A program made the position numbers and the translations under genes. The notes beneath the pieces were generated by a model. That model was not told where the DNA came from. It worked only from the letters and a program-made list of their open reading frames with translations, and ran no database searches. Source: Mesaphorura yosii (taxonomy: Eukaryota > Arthropoda > Collembola > Poduromorpha > Tullbergiidae). Taken from it: a DNA stretch of 64,000 nucleotides. The DNA is taken from assembly GCA_009869945.1 (NCBI GenBank), contig WIXG01000081.1:1-64000 (forward strand), given 5' to 3'. Shown here piece after piece: positions 22,903 to 31,182 of the stretch (position 1 is the first letter of the stretch; every line of letters begins with the position of its first letter).

Positions 22903-23368
22903 TTAAACCAAATCTGCACCTTGACCAATCGACTCTGTCGTCATTACATCGTCTTGTGAGAGAAACTGCTGGAATCTAATTGCATTCAAGAATCCTGCTC
23001 CTACACGGCCCGATGTAAACAATCTGATCACAAGAATCCCCATCGGCAAATAAATATTGAATCCATCTGAAATTATGCACAACACATCCATGTGGCCCAT
23101 CACACGTGTGTAAGAAGCTTCATCCCGGACATCCGAGATTATATGAGTCCATGTGCACCATACCCAGGAAGTTAAGAAAAAGCGGTACTGTGAGCCTGCA
23201 CAGCAACATTCCACAAAATATGAGAGAGTACTCATCCATCTGATGTCCAGCTGCCGGTAGTAGTAATTGAAACGTATCTTGAATACAGTGTAGTAAGCAC
23301 AAATGCATAGGTATAATTAATCTGATCAAACCAATCCACAAGACGACAAAAGTGTACGCCCAAGGCAA
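22903..23368 (-). pseudogene. LMBRD2: broken LMBRD2-like (LMBR1-domain membrane protein) copy
   Basis: The minus strand carries pieces of the C-terminal third of an LMBRD2-type multi-TM protein in at least two reading frames. One frame gives [21 protein letters not shown] second gives [20 protein letters not shown] and continues to VHMDS. The first frame then resumes with [25 protein letters not shown] and FQQFLSQDD before a stop near 22903. Order and spacing match my memory of LMBRD2 (SLLFSGMLFCRLTPP.., FLGLTHMDS, SFIADGFYIYYPM, GFQQFMGD). Frame changes lie near 23250 and near 23155, and I see no splice sites that would repair them. The fragment lacks introns, which hints at a retrocopy, but exon-internal decay is possible. 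A sequencing error would have to occur twice to rescue it. LMBRD2 is a plasma-membrane regulator of GPCR signalling. Confidence 0.7.
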
Positions 23369-23759
23369 GTTTTCTAAAGTTTCAAACTTGATTTCTCGTG
23401 GGATTCTACTCCAGTTTCATGGAAAAGTGCGGTTCTCTTTTGTCCAAAATCTTCAACCAGCCGTTCAGTAACACTTTTGAACGCTGAAGGGCTACACTAC
23501 AGAATTTATTAACCCACAAGTACATTTAGCTTCATATGCAGCCATTTGTAAACGTAGGAGGGAATAATATCCTCTACCAATCAATCTCCGCCATGCTCCA
23601 CTGCACTCAGAACGCCTTGAGATGCCAGTAAATTGCACTTTCTTGCTTTCCATTTTCACTCATGAGACTCTCAGAGTTTAGATTTAGTGAATTTTGACCA
23701 AAATTCGATATTCTAAAGAACAGGCTGGCGAATGAGCAGGTTCATAAAAAGGTTTTAGA
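23369..23759. other. unassigned sequence
   Basis: This stretch is upstream, in minus-strand sense, of the LMBRD2-like copy. It may hold further decayed parts, but nothing is recognisable. Confidence 0.3.
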
Positions 23760-23884
23760 GCTACCCTCAGCTGTGTGTGTGCACCAGTTCCCATTAGAAC
23801 ACTGAAGTTAAGCATGCACAGGCAAGGGTCACTATTTGATGGGTAACCCTTGTTGACTAGCTGGTCACTACGGAGTAGGTTTTT
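23760..23884 (+). rRNA. 5S rRNA-like sequence (pseudogene or SINE head)
   Basis: About 120 bases align by eye to eukaryotic 5S rRNA. They include CACCAGTTC near position 22, the box A-like ACTGAAGTTAAGCA (23811-23824), and the box C-like TTTGATGGGTAACCC (23836-23850). A TTTTT run at 23880-23884, right where 5S transcription would stop, looks like a Pol III terminator. The first bases (GCTAC) and the last (AGTAGG) keep only a weak terminal stem, and helix positions are diverged, so a normal ribosomal RNA is unlikely. It could be a lone 5S pseudogene or the promoter part of a 5S-derived SINE (SINE3 type). Confidence 0.6.
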
Positions 23885-24060
23885 ACCTCGACTGGGGCTA
23901 TTCCTGACTCCTCTAGGCACCAATCCCAGGCCCGAATGGGGTAGTGGAATGTAACACGGGTGGAGCCGACAAGAGGCGCTTGACCCCTCTTCAGTGACCT
24001 GTTCCGGTGTGGGACAAAAAGGACCCACACCCCATCAGTTGTCACACTCACACGTAGAGA
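23760..24060 (+). mobile_element. putative 5S-derived SINE (SINE3-like)
   Basis: The 5S-like head is followed by about 175 bases of G+C-richer, structured sequence that differs from the A+T-rich flanks. It includes an 8-bp stem, GGTGTGGG (24006-24013) with CCCACACC (24024-24031). This head-plus-body layout is that of SINE3 elements. No poly(A) or LINE-like tail or target duplication was found by eye, so the 3' limit is approximate. Confidence 0.35.
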
Positions 24061-24278
24061 GCGAGAGCTGGTAACAGATAACTAGTGCAAAGTGATCACA
24101 AGTAATTTACCTCTTTAGCCTTAGTCGCGGAAACGAGGTGGGTGAACGAGTCCATATTATTTTTTTATAAAGTTTTTGTTTTGTGACATTTTATTAAGAT
24201 GTAGTTAATAGTCATGATAAAGCATTGGAAATCCATGGCCAAATGATTACTGCAGTAATATGAAGCCACATGCGGAGT
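24061..24278. other. 3' flank of the amidase gene
   Basis: This contains the minus-strand poly(A) signal (TTTATT on the plus strand, 24190-24195), 84 bases beyond the amidase stop. Confidence 0.5.
24190..24195 (-). promoter_or_regulatory. poly(A) signal of the amidase gene
   Basis: The minus strand reads AATAAA. Confidence 0.5.
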
Positions 24279-26268
24279 TTAGTCGAGAAACCTGGAGGTG
24301 CGCCTGGCCTTGTGGACCTTCTCCATCATGTACGCGATTGTCAGGAGCACTTGCTCTGAGTTTGGCATTCCATAGAAAGATATGCCAAATGGAAGCCCGT
24401 TTCTTTTAAATCCTGCAGGCACCTATGGTTAACACTCAATGCAGTAGGCCATTGACTTTCTCAACTCTCAAGTGATGAAGCATGTAATTACCGTTATATG
24501 TGGATATCCTGCCACTGCAGGGAACGCGCATGCATCGCAATCACCAGTTCCCGTTGGCACCACTATCGCATCCAATTTATACTTTGTCATGATAAAATCG
24601 ATGTAGTTTTCAACGGCCGCCTTGTTTTTGATTTTGTGTGCAATGTAAGTACTATTGTGCAGTCCATCTGTAGCCTCAGACTGAATTAAGAGCTCTTGAT
24701 TGTATCCTTCTTTCGGTGGATTCTTGATGTTGAATGCAATTACATCGGCCAAATTTCTGATTTTGTTAGGGTTTGGTCCATGAACTTGCTCCCGTAAATA
24801 TTTGTTCAACCCAGCCTTGAATTCGTGCGTGAGAACTACTTCCTCTGTACAGACAATAGACCGTATTTGTGAAATTACATTATGTAAAGGGCCCTGAATT
24901 ACGAATCACCGGAATCACGCGAGAATCCTTCAATTGTGCCTGGTGCAGCTTCGACTGGGTCCAAAACCTTGAACCCAACTTGACGCAGTTTCACAAGTAT
25001 ATTTTTAAGATCTGGTAATTGTTCTGGGTCAACCTTGTTCCAAAGTGGTTCTCGGAGTACACCAATCCTTATATGCTAAATGCAAAATACATTGTACATT
25101 ATAAAGATATGAGTTGAATTCCTAAAGTTATTGCGCTATTAATTAGTGCCACTTACCTCTGCATGCCCACATTTCTCCAGTCCATGTATCGAATTAAAGC
25201 ACCCACCTCCGAGCCCGCGTTCAGCTATGGCATCGAAAACAAGTGCTGCGTCATCAACGGTCCGAGCTATTGGTCCAATCTGCAAGGCAGAAAAAATTGG
25301 GACATTCGCATCGACTTAGCAAAAAAACTACTCATACCACATCCTGAGTTTGAGATATTCCAATTGTTCCAGCGGTTGACACTCGACCCACCGTGGTTTT
25401 GAGTCCAACCAGCGAGGCTGCCCCCGATGGCCCAATGATGGATCCGTCTGTCTCTCCGCCAAGTGCAACCGTAACCATATTGGCGGATGTGGCCACTGCA
25501 CTTCCCGAACTGGAGCCAGATGAGTCTGCGCTCCGTATAAACACATTATTTGTCCTTCCACCTCGGCCACTCCAACCGTTTGGCATATCTGTCCCCCGAA
25601 AACTGTTAAACATAGGTCAGGGTATCTTGAGATTCTGGTATTTGAGCTAAATTCCATGGAATTACCAAAATCAAGACTTACTTTCCAAATTCCGACAAGT
25701 TTGCCTTGCCAAGTATGACGGCCCCAGCCTTTCTCAATTTTCTGACTACTTCCGAGTCGTTTTTAGGTTTCAGGCCAAGCAGCGCCACCGCCCCGGCAGT
25801 ATTCTCCATCCCGTCACCTGTTCCCATTGTGTCCTTGAGCAACACTGGAATTCCATACAGTGGTCCATGATGCGCGTCCTGTTCTCGTTCTCTGTCAAGA
25901 CGCCCGGCAATCCTAACCGCATCCGGATTTATCTCGAGCACAGCGTTCAGGTACTGATTCATCAGCTTGATCCGCGTCAAGTAACAACGCACTAGTTCCG
26001 TTGATGTCAGCCGTTTGCTCTTGAAATGCTGCTGGAGATCCAGTATCGTGATTTCGCGAATGTCAATCCTGCTCCGTCCGCAGTGCGCAGTTTCCGAGTC
26101 GATTTTATGAAGAAGTGTCTCGGCTTTTCCAGCCACCATTTCCAAATAGTTGTGAGGAATGTGCTTCGGGGAGTATAAATAGTTTGGAACGTAGAGTGAA
26201 CTTGCGACGACCGTTGGGATGATAAAGATGCATGTCCAAAGCACGGCGAGAGCTCTTATCAGAGTCAT
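24279..26268 (-). CDS. secreted or ER-targeted amidase-signature (FAAH2-like) hydrolase
   Basis: Six exons on the minus strand, 26268-25682, 25602-25338, 25279-25157, 25075-24910, 24844-24492 and 24422-24279, encode 545 residues. Introns are 57-81 bases. The chosen ATG precedes a clear hydrophobic signal (MTLIRALAVLWTCIFIIPTV). An upstream in-frame start at 26343 would bury the signal behind 25 residues. The amidase-signature triad is present: K145 in PVLLKDT, S226 in the GSSSGS motif, and S250 in GGETDGSIIGP. The 24-residue gap between the two serines equals that in FAAH (217/241). The PNGWSGRGG motif and IGPIARTVDDAA follow. The C-terminus holds AIVVPTGTGD and GLPFGISFYG. The family hydrolyses fatty-acid or other amides; the substrate is not predictable. 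Fungal amidases look similar, so the animal FAAH label is loose. The glycine before the catalytic ETDGS replaces a more usual threonine. Confidence 0.88.
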
Positions 26269-27008
26269 TATGAAACGGTTGACTTGAACGTGGTGACTTG
26301 ACTGACATCCGACCGGAACAAGATGACGAAAGAAGACAAACACGGAATCTCGATCCCTATGCCCCCTGCATTAAATTAAGGTCACATTTTTGTTGATCGT
26401 GTCCCGTTCTTGATGACAAGGATTGAATTTACCATTCTGAAATATTTGCTGACAAAAAGGAATTATAGTGCTACTATTTTTGAAATGGTTCACCTATTTT
26501 TGTATCGACCTAATTTATTCTTATTGTATACTCAGTTGAGGACAGGAATATGCAATGTTCATTGACAAGTTAAGCATCAGACAGAGAATGCTGTCTCAAC
26601 ATCTCATCTGAAAACATTTACAAATCAATATTCCGGTGCTGGGGTGTTTTGCGATCTCATCAGATCAGAGTGATCTCAGTAGTGATGCAAAGAGACGTAA
26701 ACTTCGATCTCAAAGAAATGCCTGATCTCAGACTGACTGGTCGAAACAACAAAATGCGATCTCAATAAAGATATGGTCCACTTTATTTGAAAAACTTATG
26801 TAAATTCTTTTACATCTTCCAAAAAATGATCAAACAAGTTATCCGGGTACAATCTTCTGTATCAATTTTCAATTAGTTTCCGTTCTAGGAGGCTATCAGC
26901 GCCTCTAACCTTTATTCCGCATCGAACCTTCACGTAATTCGTGACATACAAGTCAATTACCAAATTATTCGACTTGGTAAGTTCTAATTGGTGATTTTGG
27001 CTCTACAG
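26269..27008. other. intergenic region with GATCTCA repeats
   Basis: This lies upstream of the amidase gene (minus) and ahead of the DUF4728-like fragment. Between about 26650 and 26765 the heptamer GATCTCA occurs five times on the plus strand. No coding sequence is supported. A donor-like GTAAGT near 26977 is only about 30 bases before the acceptor at 27008, too close to form a normal intron. Confidence 0.4.
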
Positions 27009-27197
27009 CGAAAGATCGGCCTTCTCAAAACGTGGTTCTTTGGCACCTGGGTCTACCTCGTCTGGCACGTAGTCGGGTTTATCTTCTTGTTGCTAAGTGC
27101 AGTCTACGCAGTCGCGGTCGTCAAACGGATGCGTTCGATCTTGTATTCTTGTCGTTTGGCGATTCATGCAGGGATTGAAGGGAGTCACAGAAGCTGA
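27009..27197 (+). pseudogene. isolated last-exon paralogue of the DUF4728-like gene
   Basis: After an acceptor (CTCTACAG/C), an open stretch reads RKIGLLKTWFFGTWVYLVWHV and continues with a TM helix (VVGFIFLLLSAVYAVAVV) and a short basic tail to TGA. It parallels exon 3 of the intact gene 580 bases downstream (RKVIFIKAWYLCTWMIFGLGV). The matching exons 1 and 2 are not seen upstream. It is most likely a remnant of a tandem duplicate. A very divergent upstream exon cannot be excluded. Confidence 0.5.
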
Positions 27198-27380
27198 GCA
27201 AATTGGTTGCGGGACTTTGAATGTAAACCACACATGTTAAACCAAGGTGTTAATTAAGCACTAATTCCCGAGAAATACACGCAAACGCAAACACGGATTA
27301 CTTAGCACCCTTCAGAACCGTGTAGCATTGCTTAAAGCTTTGAGCCAAGTAATTCGCACACCGTTTCCATCAGTTTCAAA

Positions 27381-28030
27381 ATGGAACCAGAACGTGAGGT
27401 TGGAAATGCGCGTACGTGTTGCTGTTCTCTGCGGACCGCGTCCATCATCTTGGCGGTCATATTTATCGTATGTTGATACGTATACAAACAATTTTTTCAG
27501 TGCCACCGTAAATTTTGTACTTTTCGCAACATTTGGTAATTTGCAGATTCAGAGTGGAGCGGTTGCTGCGCTAAGCAGTCTCTTTATTAACGAAGTGCAG
27601 ATCAGCCCTGACCGTGAATACAATGTCTGGATGACTATACTCATTATAACTCTTCTGACTGCGTTAATTCAACTCGTTCTTGCTGTATTCTTACTGGTTG
27701 GCTCTTGCAAGGTATGCGAATACTTCATCGGTTTGTTGACAGGCACTATTTAATGTGTCTTCGTAATAATTGTAGAGAAAGGTCATATTCATCAAGGCCT
27801 GGTACCTTTGCACATGGATGATCTTTGGCCTGGGCGTCGTTGGACTGATCTTTGAGCTCTTCTTGGTAAGGGGGCCCGGCACAACAAGCGTGTTGCCCTT
27901 GATGTTCTACGCCTACGCGCTCTCCGTCGTCAACCGCTTCATGAAGGAGTTGAGGGGTGAAAATGGGGATGAGTTCCCTCAGCCCGCCCTGGGCAAGGGC
28001 GACAAGGAGACGTCGGCCGCACGGGCTTGA
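27381..28030 (+). CDS. four-TM protein resembling DUF4728 (Pasiflora-type) proteins
   Basis: Three exons, 27381-27467, 27547-27711 and 27776-28030, encode 168 residues. The N-terminus, RTCCCSLRTASIILAVIFII, has the cysteine cluster and Ser-Leu-Arg-Thr followed by TM1 that I recall from arthropod DUF4728 proteins. A short loop and three more hydrophobic helices follow: TILIITLLTALIQLVLAVFL, MIFGLGVVGLIFELFLV, and a weaker segment, VLPLMFYAYALSVV. The C-tail is charged. In flies related proteins act in septate-junction formation in epithelia and glia; carrying this role over is inference. The start ATG has an A at -3 (AAAATGG). A degenerate neighbour copy lies upstream at 27009. An AATAAA at 28331-28336 may end the transcript. 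Confidence 0.75.
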
Positions 28031-28436
28031 GTGCAGACACGCGGCGAATCCAGCACGCTAATTAACTGAGTGGGGTTTTCCCAAGAAATTGAATAGAGTT
28101 TATTCGCATGTATCAGATGAATAATAGAATGCATTCGAAATTGAATAGATCAATCTTTTCGCCGTGCCTATTTCAATAGATACAATTAGACAAAAAGATG
28201 AATCCTGCGTCCTGATTGGTTCGCTCCAATCAGACTGTCTCTAAATGTTAAGACGCAAAAAACTTGTCTGAAGTCCGCATCTACTTGTCTTTTCCTCTGT
28301 GACTCGGCGGCACGTTTTTTTTTGTTTCAAAATAAAATCATATCTACAAATAAAATTTCGTCGAGCTTTTCATTTTTTTTACTACAAGTTATTTAATTAA
28401 TTGTAAAATAAATTACTGTGAATGTTTTTCTCATTT
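28031..28436. other. intergenic region
   Basis: This is A+T-rich with oligo-T and oligo-A tracts and a possible poly(A) signal at 28331-28336. No gene is seen. Confidence 0.4.
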
Positions 28437-29091
28437 GCAACACCAAAAAGAATTATGGAAGGCGTGTCCGCTTCCGGGACTGGTAAGAAAAAAAGGGGCA
28501 AGGGGAAAAAGCCACTTCGATCATCGACCACTAATTACAATTGAATGGTTGGTTGACTCTTTCGGTTTATGTAATCCTCCGGGTCCTCCTCTGGTTTCAA
28601 TAGGCAAAGCTCAATATGCGTGCCATCAAGGAATTCAACCCATGCCGGAAGGTCTGTGGAAGTTTGGATTACTTGGTACAGGAATGTGATCCTTAGTCTT
28701 ACTTGCTAAATTTAGGTTGCTAGAAATTTGAATTCGTTCTGATTGATTCGGCCATTTTATGAATCTGTTTTTCAAATTTATTACTGCTTTAACCACCCTG
28801 GATGTAATGTCAAGAACGGTTCCGCCATCCGAAATTCTCAACTCCTTGGTATTTAATACTAAAGCCCAGTCCCCAAGAATGCCTAATCTGCAAAATGACA
28901 GGAAACTGATGTCGTCCGTTGTTTTGAAACACAGGACCATTTTCACCAATCATTAAGAACGGACCGCTCCTGTTCCCTACCCGCTTTTGAAAACCCACTG
29001 CCACCGAGAGCTGCCGACTACTGAATACTTGGTCGACGCTCGTATCCATTTTCTTTTCACAACAAACAAGCCATTCTTGCAGATAAACCAA
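28437..29091 (-). pseudogene. degenerate PIF/Harbinger (HARBI1-like) transposase
   Basis: Minus-strand pieces in different frames follow the order of HARBI1-type nucleases. The helix-turn-helix part reads RISDGGTVLDITSRVV, then LKNRFIKWPNQSERIQIS. The first catalytic acid comes in EFLDGTHIELC, and then DPEDYINRKSQPTIQL. After that the frame meets TAA, followed by LVVDDRS (compare the usual nLQaVvDhrG) and, in another frame, PGSGHAFHNSF (compare PGsxHDsrvF). Frame changes and the TAA show it is inactive. Neither terminal inverted repeats nor a three-base target duplication could be fixed by eye, so limits are those of the visible homology. The copy lies between the DUF4728-like gene and the acid phosphatase gene. 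Confidence 0.7.
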
Positions 29092-29292
29092 CGGTCAAAA
29101 CTGTTTATGACCATGGCATCACAAATGGCCCTCAAAATTGAATGAAAGACAATGAGGTTTGAGTGTTTGAGTCATCTCACGATTCTTAATATTTATTAAA
29201 CAAAATAAACCCGTACAGCTAAACTAAGAAGAATGCATGTAAATTCTGGTGGGTCGGGAATGGAATCCAACTTGTCTTGACTAAGTCGTCGG
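29092..29292. other. 3' flank of the acid phosphatase gene
   Basis: On the minus strand AATAAA lies at 29197-29192, about 96 bases beyond the membrane-anchor exon. This supports that exon as part of the transcript. Confidence 0.5.
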
Positions 29293-31182
29293 TTAAGGGT
29301 TTAGCGACGGCTGCTGCTGTGTAGAATTCCTGCCAGTAATGAAAAAAGTAGAAGCAATGATGTTGACGATGAGTACAGCAAAGACGATGACGAAGACGAA
29401 GCTCCACCCTGCAATAAGCAAACACATGGCGATTCGATGTAAATATCTTCTCCCGTACTTGGCAAGATTTAATGCGTCATACTTTCGAGGTTTGACGTTA
29501 AAGGTCAATGGCAAGGTACTGCTGAATCCAAGAAACTTATTTTACTTTTTTCGGGTCTTGTCCACCGCTTTTGCATGCGGCCTTCCAGTCGTCTCCGTCT
29601 ATCATTAGATTTCCAAAGAGTTCCTTGAACTTGTCCAGTTTGCAAGGGAAGCCGCAGTTTGGAATCTCAAACTCGAACGGTGGCACGCTCGTTTCATTTC
29701 GGAAGAACACCTGGAATTCGAAAATTAGGGTCACGGGCAGGAAATTTTGAGCTCGCGCACGAGCAGATTAGCAGCGAATGTGAGCGTACGTACGCGGACG
29801 TAGTGTTCATCCTGATTACTCTCGGACTGGTTTTTGTCTCCTTTGTGTAGCTCAACAATTGCAGCTGACGCGTAAGTCGGGAATTGAGTGTCAAATATGC
29901 CCAATGATCCCAGAAATATGGAGCTCGTCGTATCATGGCCGGAAATCACATACATTTTGGCCTTTCGGTGCGATGCCTTCTCCTGTTCGTCAATTTTTGG
30001 GGAATTTCTCGCCACGTCCATATTCTTCACGATAAACTTCAACAGCGGGCCGGCCTTCACACGCTTTGTCTCATCATCAGGCACGAGGACACGCTGATCG
30101 AAGAAAAGCGGAGCCAGTACCTTCATTTTAGTGTCCAGAACTGACTTTGTCCATTCGGGGAGTTGGAAATTGTAATTTTTCTAAGCGAAACGAGCATCTG
30201 TGTAAAATTCGTAGACTAAAAAGTCCTTAAAGGATGTACAGATTTACTTGTATTTCCAGCGTATCCCACAAGTCGCTGATAAATTCGAAGTTGGTTACAT
30301 TTAGACCCGAATTTTCTGAGACATACTTAAACAACTTCAGATTTTCGGGGTCTTCGTTAATTTCCTTCGCAAATGGAGACTCTTCAAGGTAATAATGCTT
30401 CAGCTCCTTGAATCTTGGGCAGTCAGCTCCAAAATTGATGAACTAGAAGGAAGCCGTAAATATTTTAAATAGAATTTATTGAAACAATCCGATAAAGGGA
30501 GTTGTGTAGTATCCGTGCGTTACACGTACGTTGTCCAGGCTCTTCGGAATCGTGTGAATGGGCACCGGCTGCCACGGAAGTGCGGCGTTCCAGTTGCTTT
30601 TCGGATCGTTTGGAGACGGCGGCCACATGCCAGCCATGTTGCTGAGAGCAGACATGATGGCCCGGTCAGCATCGGAGCTCTGCACAAAAATCTCTTTCGG
30701 AGAGTACACGTCACTGAGAAATCCGTTGTAACGTTCTCGGAGGAATCGCCCGAAATTGTAGTGCATCATTCTTCCTTTCTGTAATCAGCAGAGCTTATCA
30801 GGCGCTGCGCTGGCGCATCAGAGTGCCTCACCCTTGTGAAGATGAAAGTCCTTACCAGAGTCAGGGCGCTGAATCCTTCGGCGTACGGGTACCAAAGTTT
30901 TTCGTCCTGCAGCGGATCCTTCGGGTACTGCACAATGGGAGTTCGGTCTCCGTGCCTCCACATCTAATCAGATCAATTCGGGTAATTCGCTACGATTAGG
31001 ACAGGACCACAAAAATACTGCTGCACGAAACTACTACTTACAATCTGAACCAGCTCCAGCGTGTCAACATCTGATCGATTACTTCGTACCGGCTTTTGTG
31101 GAAGGCTCAGCGCCCCGCACGATGCTGATAAACAGCAGAAAAGAACCAAAACCCTTTGCATGTTCAAAGGTGCCTTGAACAT
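29293..31182 (-). CDS. histidine acid phosphatase (prostatic/lysosomal type)
   Basis: Exons on the minus strand: 31182-31042, 30963-30856, 30778-30530, 30442-30248, 30180-29794 and 29710-29566, then probably 29408-29293. The start offers two methionines (31182 or 31161) before a signal peptide (MQRVLVLFCCLSASCGALS). The nucleophile motif RHGDRTP opens exon 2. Exon 3 has FVQSSDADRAIMSA and the LPWQPVPIHTIP stretch. The proton-donor HD lies in VISGHDTTS, followed by YVRVFFRN and the paired cysteines NCGFPC and DDWKAAC. With the last exon the protein is 446 residues and ends in a membrane anchor (WSFVFVIVFAVLIV). If exon 6 is read through to TAA at 29537 it is a soluble 417-residue form. The donor for the anchored form (GCG/GTGGAC) is weak, so which form is made is uncertain. 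Such enzymes cleave phosphomonoesters at acid pH in lysosomes or outside the cell. Confidence 0.88.

Noticed and set aside
26988-27008. 32-base intron (GTAAGT..CTACAG) before the DUF4728-like fragment
   Set aside because: It is too short for the spliceosome compared with the 57-base minimum seen elsewhere in the window, and the sequence before it is not protein-like.
28455-28689. Plus-strand small protein starting MEGVSASGTGKKKRGKGKK
   Set aside because: The minus strand here holds recognisable HARBI1 motifs, and the plus frame ends quickly without a partner exon.
29511-29542. 27-base intron joining acid phosphatase exon 6 to the TM frame
   Set aside because: It is too short. The route from 29566 to 29408 keeps the frame and uses a good acceptor (TTATTGCAG).
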